Source of the DNA: Aquimarina agarivorans | GTDB lineage: Bacteria; Bacteroidota; Bacteroidia; Flavobacteriales; Flavobacteriaceae | Length of the DNA: 64,000 nt | Direction: 5' to 3' | Assembly (NCBI RefSeq): GCF_000218485.1 | Contig: NZ_AFPB01000177.1 | Span: 1-64,000, forward strand | Part shown: positions 1 to 9,417 of the stretch, piece by piece | Numbering within the stretch: the first letter of the stretch is position 1 | Layout: each line of letters begins with the position of its first letter | Notes under the pieces: generated by a model | The model's input: only the letters and a program-made list of their open reading frames with translations | Databases searched by the model: none | What the model was told of the DNA's origin: nothing | Translations under genes and position numbers: made by a program

Positions 1-825
1 CTAGATTCCCTTAAAAAACGATTCCATCCAAGCTGTTTTTTTTGAGAAAACATGCTCGAGGAGGTAAGCTAGCCGAATGCCACTTTTATGCAGTCTTTTT
101 TCTACAACAGGGAAAAAATCATACATGTATTTGTACTTAAGGTGATCTTCTTTTTTAGCGGAAGCGTATACTTTATCCGCCAATGCTTTTGATTCATATA
201 CCCAATCTAACAATGATCCGGATTGTATGGTAGCTAGTTCTGTTTTGGAAAGTTTTTTAGTGTTTTTAGTCAGTTCCGAATAACTCATTTTATAGGAATC
301 AATCATTTCAGAATCCCAAACACGGTGTAGGTTAGAAGGTGTGTTAAACCATTCAACCGCAATAGTGTTACCACCTTTATCAGCAGCATTACCAACGTGC
401 AAGGGTTGGTGTAAGTCGCCAATTAGATGCACTAAAAACTTAAGGTAAAATTGTTTGTCAGCAATAGATGTTTCGCTTTTTCTAATTTTTAAAATACAGG
501 TTTTAATACCTTGAATAATATCCCCTTTGGGATTTACAGGAGTTTCGCCATATTTTTTTCCAGAATCAAAATTAACATAGTGCCAAGGGGCAAATTCATT
601 GTATTTAGGATTGCTGCGTATTTCATCGGCATAAATTGAACCGTAAGCAAGGGATTCGCCGTTTAAAAGTTTGGCAATCTTTTTTTTTGTTTTGCACGAA
701 AGGTAATTTTCGGCAATGGCGCCTACCGTACGGTGCCCCGTTTTTCCCCAATTAGGGAAGTACTCTTTAGCATTTAGGCTATTGAAAGTAATTAAAATTG
801 CATATATAAAAAGTATCTTTTTCAT
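1..825 (-). CDS. S1/P1-type zinc-dependent nuclease, secreted
   Basis: Single-strand-preferring nuclease of the S1/P1 family, expected to cleave RNA and ssDNA in the periplasm or outside the cell. I start it at the ATG of MKKILF, which gives 274 residues and a clean signal peptide ending near NSLNA; an upstream in-frame start adds 11 residues before the lysines and is less likely. All nine tri-zinc ligands of P1 nuclease can be placed by spacing: W26, H31, D67, H82, H133, D137, H143 (in HLIGDLHQPLHVG), H167 and D171 (NLHRVWD). W26 would be the first residues of the mature chain after a short propeptide, as in P1, where the N-terminal Trp binds zinc. The stop codon is the first three bases of the window, so the gene is complete. 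It is monocistronic as far as can be seen. Family assignment is very secure; the physiological role (nucleic acid scavenging) is inference. Confidence 0.93.
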   Translation of the reverse strand: MKKILFIYAILITFNSLNAKEYFPNWGKTGHRTVGAIAENYLSCKTKKKIAKLLNGESLAYGSIYADEIRSNPKYNEFAPWHYVNFDSGKKYGETPVNPKGDIIQGIKTCILKIRKSETSIADKQFYLKFLVHLIGDLHQPLHVGNAADKGGNTIAVEWFNTPSNLHRVWDSEMIDSYKMSYSELTKNTKKLSKTELATIQSGSLLDWVYESKALADKVYASAKKEDHLKYKYMYDFFPVVEKRLHKSGIRLAYLLEHVFSKKTAWMESFFKGI

Positions 826-907
826 AATAAGTAGCGGTGTTATAAAAAATCCATTCATGCAATGACATGAATGGATTTTAAAATTACAATTAATTTAAAC
901 GTTTTGG

Positions 908-3900
908 CTATTTAAAAATATAACGTAAACCAACTTGCATTTGCCAGCGTGAAGATTGGATGCCAGCATCATCAACTCCTTCAATTCGATCATTACTTAC
1001 TCGAGTTTTATCAAAGTTAAATTCTGGAATCGATCCATTAGTTAAGGCTGGGCCTGATGGGTTAGCAGGGTTGCTAACTGGCATATCAGGAGTTATTCGT
1101 TCATTTTTAGCAACTGTAATAACAGAAGTTGTGTTTCGAACAAATCTATTGCGTTCACCCCATTTTTTGTTTAACAGGTTAGTGAAGTTAAAAATATCAG
1201 CAGATAACTGAAAGGTATGTTTTTTATTACCAAGTTTCAAGTTAAAGTCTTGTAGTATTCTAAGGTCTATCACATGGCTCCAAGGACCGAAATCACCGTT
1301 ACGTTCTGCAAATTTACCTTTGCGAGTTTTTAAGTAATCATTTCCATTAATAAACTCTTCTAGGTCGGCATATTGTTCATCAGCAGATACAGTACGTCCA
1401 TCTCTCTCAAAAGGAACTAAATTGATTTGATCTCTAGAGGCAGGTACAAATAATAACGCATTATCATCATCACTCGTATCCCCTAATAAGGTAATATCTC
1501 TATTATTTTCATCTCTCCCTTGTCTATAAATATAAGATGTTGGTTGTCCTTGAGTACCATCATAGAATAAACTCACCGTAGTTTTGAAATTTTTTGCCCA
1601 ATCAAATTGATATGAAACATTAGCAAAAACTCTATGCCCTTGAGCAAATTCGGATCGTCCTATTCTGGTATTATTTTTACCGTTTATAGTAACGCTTCGC
1701 TCCCAGTTTGTGATATTTCGTGAGCTATTTCCATCAAAAACACTTCTTGAATCTCCATAAGAATAGCCTAATTGCCCAGTGAAACCATTTTGGAAAGGTT
1801 TTTGAATCGTTACTGATGCATTCCAAGATTCCCCTTTATTTGTGTTACTTCCTAAAATAATAGCTCCGTATTGACTAATAACTCTATCTCGGCTAAAAAG
1901 GGGTCTTCTGTCTATACCTCCTCCATTAAAAATTCTAGAATCTTCTCCTAGCTGTCCTCTAATATTTAAATTTTCAAATCTAATTCCATTAATAGTATTG
2001 TTGTAAATAAAATCAGTGCTCAAAATTAGGCCACCTAAAACAGGAATTTTTTGATCAATGGCAATATTGTATTTTGCCACTTGAGGTAGTTTTAAATCTG
2101 GAACAAATAAATCAATATTACCATTAAACACTTGTTCCCCTTTTTCTATTTTATCTTTAATATCTGCTGGGATAAATTGCTCATTAATATTTGGATTAAA
2201 ATTTTCTCCATCAGGTAAAAAGAAGGTTCCTCCTTGTGTTACTCCATTATTATTATAACTAGCAGCAGGCCAAACCAAAGGGATTCTGGAAGTAAAAATA
2301 CCCGCACCACCTCTAATTTGTGTAGTTCTGTTGCCAGAAACATCCCAGTTAAACCCAAAACGAGGAGAAAAATGTACTTTTGATTTTATTTTTTTACCTA
2401 CTCTAGCGCCTCTAAGGTTTTTTCCATTTGCTTCTAGCTCGTTCGCAGCAGATAATTGTACACCATCAGGAGAGCCATCTTCATCAAATAATTGTAAATC
2501 TTCATTGAAGTCACTATTACTAGGACCATTTTCCCAAACAGGGACATCAATTCTAACTCCTCCAGTTACTCTAAAATTGTCAGTTATTCTAAATTCATCT
2601 TGAAAATATATGCCATGTTGGCTATTTTTAAACTCTGCTGCTCCAGAAGATTCATCCCCAACATTTAAGTCATTAAGTGAAAAGAATCGGATAAAATCGG
2701 GTTTCACTTGATTAACAAAGTCATCTGTTGTATTGTAAGTGTAGTTTCCGTAATTAAATGCAAAAAATAAATTCTTTACTTTGTAAAATTCATGATGTGT
2801 TCCAATAGTTAATGCATGTTTTCCTAAAAATATTTCGAAGTTATCAGTTAACGTAAAAACATCTTGATCTAAAAGGTTAGCAGTTGAAAAAGGTTCTGCA
2901 CCAAAGCTAATACCGTCAAACCTACCATCAAGTCCATCTCTTATTCGGACAGAAGGGAAATCTGGACCACTAGGATCTCTATCGTCTCTAACGTTAGTGT
3001 ATCCTAAAATAAGACTGTTGGCAAATTTATTACCAAAGGAAGAGTTTAATTCCGCACTAAGTGTATTAGTTGTCGAGTTAAATAATTCGGATCCATTACC
3101 AAAACCTAGTTGATTTCTTGAAGAACTTCTTCCTTCTAAATTATCAGCAGAAATGAGGTTATACTTGAACGAAAATGTATTGTTTTTATTAATATTGGCG
3201 TCTATTTTTGCTGTGAAATTATGGCTTTCAAGAGTACTTGGGGTTTCAAAGTTTCCAATATCATAGTTGAATTGATTAGAAATAAAATTTCTTAGGCGGT
3301 TAATATCATCATTAGTAGCGTTTCCATTATAGTTACTAATATTGAAGGGTTGAGGTATATTACTTTCGCCTCTTTCATAGTTTACAAAAAAGAAAAGTTT
3401 ATCTTTGATAATTGGTCCACCTATACGTATACCACTTGTTAGTGTTGAAAAATCGCCTAGTCTTTCTCGGGGTTCATCTTCTGCTAATGATACAGGGGTT
3501 TTTCCGGCTAAATCTTCGTTTCGAATAAAACTATAAACAGAACCTTCCCAATTATTGGATCCTGAACGCGTAATGGCACTAATAGCACCTCCTGCAAAAC
3601 CAGAAACACGCACATCAAATGGAGCTACCTGTACTGAATAAGACTCAATAGCATCTACAGAAAATGGATTTACCCCAGTTTGTCCTCCATTGGTTCCGGA
3701 TCCAGCCAATCCAAAAACATCATTACTAACCGCTCCATCAATATAAATAGAGTTGAATCGATTATTTTGTCCACCAATTGAAATAGAAAAACCATCATCT
3801 CCTTCGGTAATTTGTGCTTGTGGCGTTAAACGGACAAAATCAGCCACCGAGCGTGATGCTTGTGGTATTTTGTTGATGTCACTTTGGGTAATTGCTGTAG

Positions 3901-4306
3901 CTGCTCCCGTTCTTTTTGAGCTGAACACTCCACTTTTTGAGGTGGTAATAACTACTTCGTCTAACTGGCTTACATCTTCGGATAGTTGCCCGTCAATGTT
4001 TTTGGTTTCTCCTAGTTGTAAATACACATTTTCAACTACGTAATCGGTAAAACCAACGTAAATAGCAGAAAATTTGTAAGGCCCACCTGGCTTTACATTT
4101 GAAATTCTGTAGTACCCATCTTCATCGGTTACTGCGCCATATAAACTCCCAGAGTTTACATCGACCATAACTACTTGTGCTCCTAATACAGGGGTGTTAG
4201 TGTTGTCTGTTATTTTTCCTGAAACAGCAGATCGTGTAACCCCTTGAGCCATACCAGCTACTGAAATTAATAGTGATAATAGTAGTAAGAGTTGGTTTTT
4301 TTTCAT
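908..4306 (-). CDS. TonB-dependent receptor, Oar-like, with N-terminal carboxypeptidase-regulatory-like domain
   Basis: Outer-membrane TonB-dependent transporter of 1132 residues. The start is taken at MKKNQLL; a start 11 codons upstream would put charged residues ahead of the signal peptide, which ends at about VAGMAQ. Order of domains: signal peptide; carboxypeptidase-regulatory-like beta sandwich (about residues 25-110, with SGKITD and TDEDGYYRI); plug domain (about 115-240, with DEVVITTSKSGVF and IYIDGAVSND); then a long beta barrel ending in an aromatic residue (YIFK). The layout is that of Oar-type receptors of Bacteroidota. No SusD-like lipoprotein lies beside it, so it is not a canonical SusCD glycan importer, and the substrate cannot be told from sequence. 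The gene is followed by 50 bp and then the nuclease gene. A TAnnTTTG box lies about 30 bp upstream of the start. Confidence 0.93.
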   Translation of the reverse strand: MKKNQLLLLLSLLISVAGMAQGVTRSAVSGKITDNTNTPVLGAQVVMVDVNSGSLYGAVTDEDGYYRISNVKPGGPYKFSAIYVGFTDYVVENVYLQLGETKNIDGQLSEDVSQLDEVVITTSKSGVFSSKRTGAATAITQSDINKIPQASRSVADFVRLTPQAQITEGDDGFSISIGGQNNRFNSIYIDGAVSNDVFGLAGSGTNGGQTGVNPFSVDAIESYSVQVAPFDVRVSGFAGGAISAITRSGSNNWEGSVYSFIRNEDLAGKTPVSLAEDEPRERLGDFSTLTSGIRIGGPIIKDKLFFFVNYERGESNIPQPFNISNYNGNATNDDINRLRNFISNQFNYDIGNFETPSTLESHNFTAKIDANINKNNTFSFKYNLISADNLEGRSSSRNQLGFGNGSELFNSTTNTLSAELNSSFGNKFANSLILGYTNVRDDRDPSGPDFPSVRIRDGLDGRFDGISFGAEPFSTANLLDQDVFTLTDNFEIFLGKHALTIGTHHEFYKVKNLFFAFNYGNYTYNTTDDFVNQVKPDFIRFFSLNDLNVGDESSGAAEFKNSQHGIYFQDEFRITDNFRVTGGVRIDVPVWENGPSNSDFNEDLQLFDEDGSPDGVQLSAANELEANGKNLRGARVGKKIKSKVHFSPRFGFNWDVSGNRTTQIRGGAGIFTSRIPLVWPAASYNNNGVTQGGTFFLPDGENFNPNINEQFIPADIKDKIEKGEQVFNGNIDLFVPDLKLPQVAKYNIAIDQKIPVLGGLILSTDFIYNNTINGIRFENLNIRGQLGEDSRIFNGGGIDRRPLFSRDRVISQYGAIILGSNTNKGESWNASVTIQKPFQNGFTGQLGYSYGDSRSVFDGNSSRNITNWERSVTINGKNNTRIGRSEFAQGHRVFANVSYQFDWAKNFKTTVSLFYDGTQGQPTSYIYRQGRDENNRDITLLGDTSDDDNALLFVPASRDQINLVPFERDGRTVSADEQYADLEEFINGNDYLKTRKGKFAERNGDFGPWSHVIDLRILQDFNLKLGNKKHTFQLSADIFNFTNLLNKKWGERNRFVRNTTSVITVAKNERITPDMPVSNPANPSGPALTNGSIPEFNFDKTRVSNDRIEGVDDAGIQSSRWQMQVGLRYIFK

Positions 4307-4336
4307 AATTATTTTCGATATTAATTTAATCTTTTG

Positions 4337-4344
4337 CAAATTTA
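4337..4344 (-). promoter_or_regulatory. candidate Bacteroidota -7 box upstream of the TonB receptor
   Basis: On the minus strand this reads TAAATTTG, a full match to TAnnTTTG, the -7 consensus known for Flavobacterium and Bacteroides. It lies 30 bp ahead of the receptor start codon. No clear TTG at -33 was seen, so confidence is moderate. Confidence 0.45.
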
Positions 4345-4440
4345 CTGGTATGATGTAGCTGTTATTGTTTTTGAATATGAATAAAATGAAAACCTAATGT
4401 TAAATAATTACTTCTAAAATGTTTGAGTTGCTATTTAAAC

Positions 4441-4473
4441 AAAAAAGACCATCTTAATGATGGTCTTTTTTAT
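4441..4473 (-). terminator. intrinsic terminator of the aminotransferase gene
   Basis: Perfect 13-bp inverted repeat (arms 4441-4453 and 4459-4471, loop TTAAT) with GACCATC/GATGGTC at its core and A/T runs on both sides. It sits between the end of the minus-strand aminotransferase gene and the receptor promoter. Because of the flanking T run in either direction it could stop transcription both ways. Confidence 0.85.
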
Positions 4474-4493
4474 TTGGTGATTAAAAAAAGAGT

Positions 4494-5684
4494 TTAGCTC
4501 ACTGCTTCTTTAATTCTTTTAATGGCTTCAATGATTTGTGCTTCGCTTGCAGCGTATGAAATACGAATACAGTTTCCGTTTCCGAAAGCATCACCAGTTA
4601 CTGTAGCTACGTTTGCAGCTTCTAGCAAATAGATGGCAAATTCCGATGCATTGTTAATTTTCTTCCCGTCAAGGGTTTTTCCAAAAAATGCAGTTACATC
4701 AGGATACACATAAAAAGCACCTTCGGGCTCATTACATTTAAATCCTTCAATGTCATTTAATAAACTTAAAATTAATTTTCTACGTTCTTTAAATTTGTCA
4801 ACCATATATTGTATACGGCTTACCGGTTCAGCCAGAGCCGTAATTACTGCACGTTGCGCAATACAGTTAGCACCACTAGTTACTTGTCCTTGTAATTTGT
4901 TACAAGCTCGGGCAATATAAGCAGGAGCTCCAATGTAACCAATTCTCCAACCAGTCATAGCAAAAGCTTTTGCTACACCATTTACGGTAACAGTTCTGTC
5001 ATACATATCCTCAAATTCAGCCATAGAAGCATGAGCAGTAACACCATAATTGATATGCTCATAAATTTCATCACTAACTACAACAATCTGTGGGTGATTT
5101 TTTAAAACATCAGCCAAAGCCCTAAGTTCTTTTTTACTGTATATTGATCCGCTTGGATTACAAGGGGAACTGTACCAAAGCATTTTGGTTTTAGGGGTAA
5201 TGGCAGCTTCTAATTGCTCAGGAGTCATTTTAAAATCATTGTCAATTGAAGTGGTTACTTCAACGGGTACACCATCAGCTAATTTTACTATATCGCTGTA
5301 ACTTACCCAGTAAGGGCATGGTAAAATAACTTCATCTCCTTTATTAAGGCAAACTTGTGCTACATTGTAAAGTGCCTGTTTAGCTCCAGTTGAAACTACA
5401 ATTTGTGGCGCTTCAAAACTTAAATTATTATCTCGTTTAAATTTAGTAATAATGGCATCTTTTAACTCACCATATCCATCAACAGGGGTATATGAGTTAT
5501 AATCGTCATTTACAGCTTGAATAGCTGCGTCTTTTATGTAATCAGGTGTGTTAAAATCTGGCTCTCCCAAGCTAAGACCAATAATGTCTTTTCCAGCAGC
5601 TCTTAATTCACGTGCTTTAGCAGCCATTTCAAGTGTGGCAGATGGTGCTAAACTATTAATTCTTTCAGATAATTGATTACTCAT
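4494..5684 (-). CDS. PLP-dependent class I/II aminotransferase (aspartate aminotransferase type)
   Basis: 396-residue fold-type I aminotransferase, the normal length for bacterial aspartate aminotransferases of the subgroup found in Thermus and Bacteroidota. The key positions are readable: substrate and PLP contacts GLSLGEPDFNTP (36-47), N176 in PCNPSG, D205 and Y208 in SDEIYEH, the Schiff-base lysine K239 in AKAFAMTGWR, and the distal arginine in NCIRISYAAS near the C-terminus. It transfers the amino group between aspartate (possibly also aromatic amino acids) and 2-oxoglutarate in the cytoplasm. The desaturase gene lies only 18 bp upstream on the same strand, so the two may be co-transcribed. 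Exact substrate range cannot be fixed from sequence. Confidence 0.92.
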   Translation of the reverse strand: MSNQLSERINSLAPSATLEMAAKARELRAAGKDIIGLSLGEPDFNTPDYIKDAAIQAVNDDYNSYTPVDGYGELKDAIITKFKRDNNLSFEAPQIVVSTGAKQALYNVAQVCLNKGDEVILPCPYWVSYSDIVKLADGVPVEVTTSIDNDFKMTPEQLEAAITPKTKMLWYSSPCNPSGSIYSKKELRALADVLKNHPQIVVVSDEIYEHINYGVTAHASMAEFEDMYDRTVTVNGVAKAFAMTGWRIGYIGAPAYIARACNKLQGQVTSGANCIAQRAVITALAEPVSRIQYMVDKFKERRKLILSLLNDIEGFKCNEPEGAFYVYPDVTAFFGKTLDGKKINNASEFAIYLLEAANVATVTGDAFGNGNCIRISYAASEAQIIEAIKRIKEAVS

Positions 5685-5702
5685 TGCTATTTAATTATTG
5701 CT

Positions 5703-6803
5703 TTATGAAGTTAAATTGGGATTCATGCCCAAGTGTTTTAAATGTCTAAAATGTGCGGCTAACGCACTTCCCATGCTTCTGTACTCATGGTAAGGAAGGT
5801 TGAATTCTTTAGCTGTTTCTTTAATAATTTTTGAAATTTTAGGGTAATGTACGTGGCTAATATTCGGAAAAATATGGTGTTCAACCTGATGATTTAATCC
5901 TCCCGTAAACCAACTTAAAAATTTGTTGTTTGTGCCAAAATTAGTGGTTGTAAAAAGTTGATGTATTGCCCATGTGTTTTTCATGGTTCCTTCATTACTA
6001 GGTAATGGCGTTTCGGTTTCTTCAATAATATGTGCTAATTGAAATACGGTACTTAGTATTAATCCTGCGACATAGTGCATAACAAAAAAACCTAATAGAA
6101 TAAAATACCAGGCAACGTCAAGAAAAACCATAGGGATTACTATCCAAACAGTAAAGTATAAAATTTTACTTACCACTACTGTGGTCCACTGGCTAAATGC
6201 ATTTGGTAATTTTTCATACGATAATTTACGCTTTAAGTAACGAGCTGTTTGTTTAAAATCAACAGTTGTTACCCAATTAATAGTTAACAGTCCGTAAAGA
6301 AAAATAGAGTAAATATGTTGAAATTTATGAAAGTATTTCCAATCCGAATGTCTGCTAAATCGAATAATACGCCCAGCATCCAAATCTTCATCGTGCCCAT
6401 GTATGTTGGTATAGGTATGATGAAGCACATTGTGCTGCACTTGCCAATTGTAAACATTACCAGCTAAAAAATACATGCTCCCTCCCATAATTTTATTGAT
6501 CCATTTTTTGGAGGAATACGATCCGTGGTTTCCGTCATGCATCACGTTCATGCCAATGCCAGCCATACCTATTCCCATAACTATGCATGAAATTAACATG
6601 AACCATTGCGGCATATTGGCAAAAAGTATTAAAAAATATGGTGCAAGGAACAGTAAGAACATCACCATTGTTTTGAGGTGTAGTTTCCAGTTTCCAGTTT
6701 TTTTTATATTGTGTTCTTTAAAATATGTGTTGACTCTTTTGTTAAGCGTTTTAAAAAAAGCAGGGGAGTTTACTCGATTAAAACGTATTTGGGCTCCTTT
6801 CAT
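5703..6803 (-). CDS. membrane fatty-acid (acyl-CoA/acyl-lipid) desaturase
   Basis: Integral membrane di-iron desaturase, 366 residues. All three histidine boxes are present: HDGNH (89-93), HNVLHH (124-129) and QVEHH (306-310), the last with Gln in place of the first His. That Gln and the overall layout place it with the front-end/linoleoyl-CoA desaturase-like group, although no N-terminal cytochrome b5 domain is present, so an external electron donor (ferredoxin or similar) is needed. Several hydrophobic segments lie between the boxes (about 45-85 and 210-255). It adds double bonds to membrane acyl chains, which would suit a cold or marine bacterium; the position of the double bond cannot be told. 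It lies 18 bp upstream of the aminotransferase gene on the same strand and diverges from rsmG. Confidence 0.9.
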   Translation of the reverse strand: MKGAQIRFNRVNSPAFFKTLNKRVNTYFKEHNIKKTGNWKLHLKTMVMFLLFLAPYFLILFANMPQWFMLISCIVMGIGMAGIGMNVMHDGNHGSYSSKKWINKIMGGSMYFLAGNVYNWQVQHNVLHHTYTNIHGHDEDLDAGRIIRFSRHSDWKYFHKFQHIYSIFLYGLLTINWVTTVDFKQTARYLKRKLSYEKLPNAFSQWTTVVVSKILYFTVWIVIPMVFLDVAWYFILLGFFVMHYVAGLILSTVFQLAHIIEETETPLPSNEGTMKNTWAIHQLFTTTNFGTNNKFLSWFTGGLNHQVEHHIFPNISHVHYPKISKIIKETAKEFNLPYHEYRSMGSALAAHFRHLKHLGMNPNLTS

Positions 6804-6865
6804 ATAAACTGATTTGAGGAACTATATTGTTTTTTATGTTAAAGCTAGAATTCCTATTTGATGTA

Positions 6866-6873
6866 CAAAAATA
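6866..6873 (-). promoter_or_regulatory. candidate -7 box for the desaturase
   Basis: Reads TATTTTTG on the minus strand (TAnnTTTG), 63 bp upstream of the desaturase start, with a TTG (minus strand) 24 bp further upstream at 6898-6900. Confidence 0.4.
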
Positions 6874-6926
6874 GGTATTTATATTTTTTACTCCCCTCAA
6901 TTTTCTAAAAATAGCAATCTAAAACT

Positions 6927-6934
6927 TATTTTTG
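6927..6934 (+). promoter_or_regulatory. candidate -7 box for rsmG
   Basis: TATTTTTG matches TAnnTTTG and lies 20 bp ahead of the rsmG start codon, diverging from the desaturase promoter. No convincing -33 TTG was found at the usual distance. Confidence 0.4.
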
Positions 6935-6953
6935 TGGCTTATTTACAATTCCT

Positions 6954-7583
6954 ATGCAAATTATATCAAAATATTTTCCAGATTTAAAGCAGGAGCAAAT
7001 CGATCAATTTTTAAAATTAAAAGAATTATATACGGACTGGAATGCTAAAATTAATGTAGTATCAAGGAAAGATATCGACTTGCTGTACGAAAGGCACGTG
7101 TTACATTCATTAGGAATTGCAAAAGTTCAAAATTTTTTACCTGGTGCTGATGTGTTAGACGTTGGTACAGGAGGTGGTTTTCCTGGTATCCCTTTAGCTA
7201 TACTTTACCCAGATACTCATTTTTACCTGTGTGATGTTATTGCGAAAAAAATAAAAGTAGTGAATGCTGTTGCAGCATCATTGGAATTGAAAAATGTAAA
7301 AGCCGAACAAAAGCGGGCCGGAACTTTTGATACTCAATTCGATTTTATTGTAAGTAGAGCGGTTACCCGAATGCCAGATTTTGCAAAATGGGTAAGAGGG
7401 AATGTAAAAAAGAAATCCAATCATGTGCTTAAAAATGGTATATTGTATTTAAAAGGCGGCGATTTAACTGAGGAATTAAGCGTTTTTTCAACAGTTAAAG
7501 AATATGCTTTGTCTAATTATTTTGAGGAAGACTTTTTTGAAACTAAAAAAGTTGTTCATTTGCCTATGAAATATAAGGGGTAG
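6954..7583 (+). CDS. rsmG: 16S rRNA (guanine-527-N7)-methyltransferase RsmG (GidB)
   Basis: 209 residues, the usual length. RsmG methylates N7 of G527 in the 530 loop of 16S rRNA with S-adenosylmethionine; loss of it gives low-level streptomycin resistance in many bacteria. The SAM-binding motif I is clear at 67-80 (VLDVGTGGGFPGIP), and the family N-terminus with LYTDWNAKINVVSRKD and the ERHVLHSL segment is intact. The FDFIVSRAV strand is where the family's motif IV would be. It stands alone between divergent and unrelated genes; in many bacteria gidB sits with gidA, which is not the case here. Confidence 0.95.
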   Translation: MQIISKYFPDLKQEQIDQFLKLKELYTDWNAKINVVSRKDIDLLYERHVLHSLGIAKVQNFLPGADVLDVGTGGGFPGIPLAILYPDTHFYLCDVIAKKIKVVNAVAASLELKNVKAEQKRAGTFDTQFDFIVSRAVTRMPDFAKWVRGNVKKKSNHVLKNGILYLKGGDLTEELSVFSTVKEYALSNYFEEDFFETKKVVHLPMKYKG

Positions 7584-7636
7584 TAATTAGGTTTTTTTTG
7601 TAAGTTGTTATAGATTGCATTGACTGATAATTTTAT

Positions 7637-8356
7637 ATGTGTACAGTTACTTTAGTTTCTTTAAATAAAAATAGTTTTATTTTAACTTCAAATCGAGACG
7701 AGGCTATTGGTCGTAAAACGTTGCCGATTGCTAGTTATGAACAAGGTGGTAAAAGACTTCTTTACCCTAAAGATGAAGTTGCAGGGGGAACCTGGATAGC
7801 AGCTAGTGATGAACAAAGCATGATTTGTTTATTAAATGGAGGCTATGAGAATCATGTTAAAACACATAATTACAGGCATAGTCGTGGTGTGGTTGTTACT
7901 GATATTCTTTCCGAAGATAATTTATGGAAAGCGATGCAAAACTATAACTGTCAGGATTTGGAGCCGTTTACTTTAGTAGGTGTAGATTGGAACAATGAAT
8001 TACAGTTTTTTGAACTGGTTTGGGACGGTAAGCAAAAGCATACGCAAAAGTTAGAGACATCTCATATGCACATTTGGTCATCATCAACGTTGTATACCAA
8101 TGAAATGAAACAAATGCGTAAAGATTGGTTAGCTGATTTTAAATTGAATAATAAGATAGATAAAGATTCATTAATTCGTTTTCATAAAACCGGAGGTATA
8201 GGAAATGAATTTTATGACTTGCAAATAAAAAGAGGCGATCTTCAAACGCGAAGCATTACTCAAGTAACTGTGAATGGCCTTGATATACAAATGCGTTATG
8301 AGGATTTGGTAATTAATGAGGTTTTTCAAAAAACCTTTGAAACCGTAAATATCTAA
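7637..8356 (+). CDS. NRDE family (TANGO2-like) protein
   Basis: 239 residues beginning MCTVTLVS and carrying the family name motif NRDE at 19-22. These proteins have an Ntn-hydrolase-like layout with a conserved Cys at position 2, and the eukaryotic relative TANGO2 has been linked to heme or lipid homeostasis. No signal peptide, so cytoplasmic. The enzymatic role in bacteria is not established. It is followed after 5 bp by the DUF6695-like gene on the same strand, so the two are likely co-transcribed. Confidence 0.85.
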   Translation: MCTVTLVSLNKNSFILTSNRDEAIGRKTLPIASYEQGGKRLLYPKDEVAGGTWIAASDEQSMICLLNGGYENHVKTHNYRHSRGVVVTDILSEDNLWKAMQNYNCQDLEPFTLVGVDWNNELQFFELVWDGKQKHTQKLETSHMHIWSSSTLYTNEMKQMRKDWLADFKLNNKIDKDSLIRFHKTGGIGNEFYDLQIKRGDLQTRSITQVTVNGLDIQMRYEDLVINEVFQKTFETVNI

Positions 8357-8361
8357 AATCC

Positions 8362-9348
8362 TTGAACACTACAGGTAAAATTATCCCTATTGCATTCCCT
8401 GATACTTTTGTTCGTTACTCGGAAGAAAAAATATTGAATTATTTTTTTCCTTTTGTGGGTCTGGGACGAAAAAAATATATTAAAGCAGGACACGCTATTT
8501 TATTACTTGTTGAAAATAAAACAGGGAACATTCAATATTTTGATTTTGGACGGTATATAACTCCTTTAGGTAAGGGAAGGGTACGAAGCGCTAAAACCGA
8601 TGTTGAACTTCATATTCCAATTAAAGCCGAAATTAACAGTTCGGGGCATATTGAAAATATTGATAAAATTTTACTTTGGCTTGATGCGCACCCAGAGAAA
8701 ACGCATGGGAGTAGGCGTTTGGTAGCTTCCATTTGTCATGATGTTGATTATAAAAAGGCGATCCATTTTTTAACGAATTTGCAAGATCAGGGTAGTATCC
8801 CGTATTTAACTTTTGGAAATGTAGGGAGTAATTGTTCTCGATTAGTTGCAGATACGCTGATTTATTCCTCAAATGATGCTAAAATCATAAAAGTATTAAA
8901 ACGTAATAGTTCCTTTACTCCAAGTCCCTTGGGAAATGTAAAATACGGAGCAAGCGGCGGAAAAATATATCAAGTACTAGATGGTAAAATAGGGGAGTAC
9001 GATGGTCATATGCTAAAAGAAAATTTGACCAATTACTTTGATCCACGTATTCCGAAAATTGTTGAAAATAAATTGAGTAACAAAAGGGGAGAGGCTCAAT
9101 TATTATCAGGCATTGGTGCTAGCGCTTACTTTGAATTGCAAGCTACAGATTGTGTGAACAAATACGTGATTAAAAGGTACACCCCTAAATTTGAAAAAGA
9201 TTTTGAAGGTGAATTCACTATTGATCAGTCTGGTTTTACCATAAAAAAACCTTACCATTTTGTTTATGACTCCAATTGTAGTTTTTGTCATATTAAACAA
9301 AATGATAAGGTGTATCGGTTTGACTTAATTGAGGTTACTTATTCGTAA
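8362..9348 (+). CDS. DUF6695-like protein, possible permuted papain-fold hydrolase
   Basis: 328 residues; starts with TTG 5 bp after the NRDE gene, and no better ATG exists nearby. I recognise it as a conserved flavobacterial family (DUF6695, from memory). No signal peptide and no membrane segment are evident. Two features stand out: H44 inside KAGHAILLLVENK, followed by a strand with YFDFGRYI, and C158 inside GNVGSNCSRLVAD. A His-first, Cys-later order with GHA and NCSRLV-type surroundings resembles the circularly permuted NlpC/P60 (YiiX/LRAT) hydrolases, where Cys follows the His and begins a helix. This is inference from motif shape only; the true function is unknown. The conserved pairing with the NRDE gene is by overlap-like spacing only. 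Confidence 0.7.
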   Translation: MNTTGKIIPIAFPDTFVRYSEEKILNYFFPFVGLGRKKYIKAGHAILLLVENKTGNIQYFDFGRYITPLGKGRVRSAKTDVELHIPIKAEINSSGHIENIDKILLWLDAHPEKTHGSRRLVASICHDVDYKKAIHFLTNLQDQGSIPYLTFGNVGSNCSRLVADTLIYSSNDAKIIKVLKRNSSFTPSPLGNVKYGASGGKIYQVLDGKIGEYDGHMLKENLTNYFDPRIPKIVENKLSNKRGEAQLLSGIGASAYFELQATDCVNKYVIKRYTPKFEKDFEGEFTIDQSGFTIKKPYHFVYDSNCSFCHIKQNDKVYRFDLIEVTYS

Positions 9349-9417
9349 TCATTAATATTTATGATTATAAATTGGTAGCATACCATACATTATTTCATCT
9401 TTTATTTACCCTTAGCA

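Noticed and set aside
960-4043. Plus-strand ORFs inside the TonB receptor gene
   Set aside because: Antisense shadows of a well-supported gene with no domain similarity.
8633-8872. Antisense ORF in the DUF6695-like gene
   Set aside because: Shadow ORF without recognisable features.
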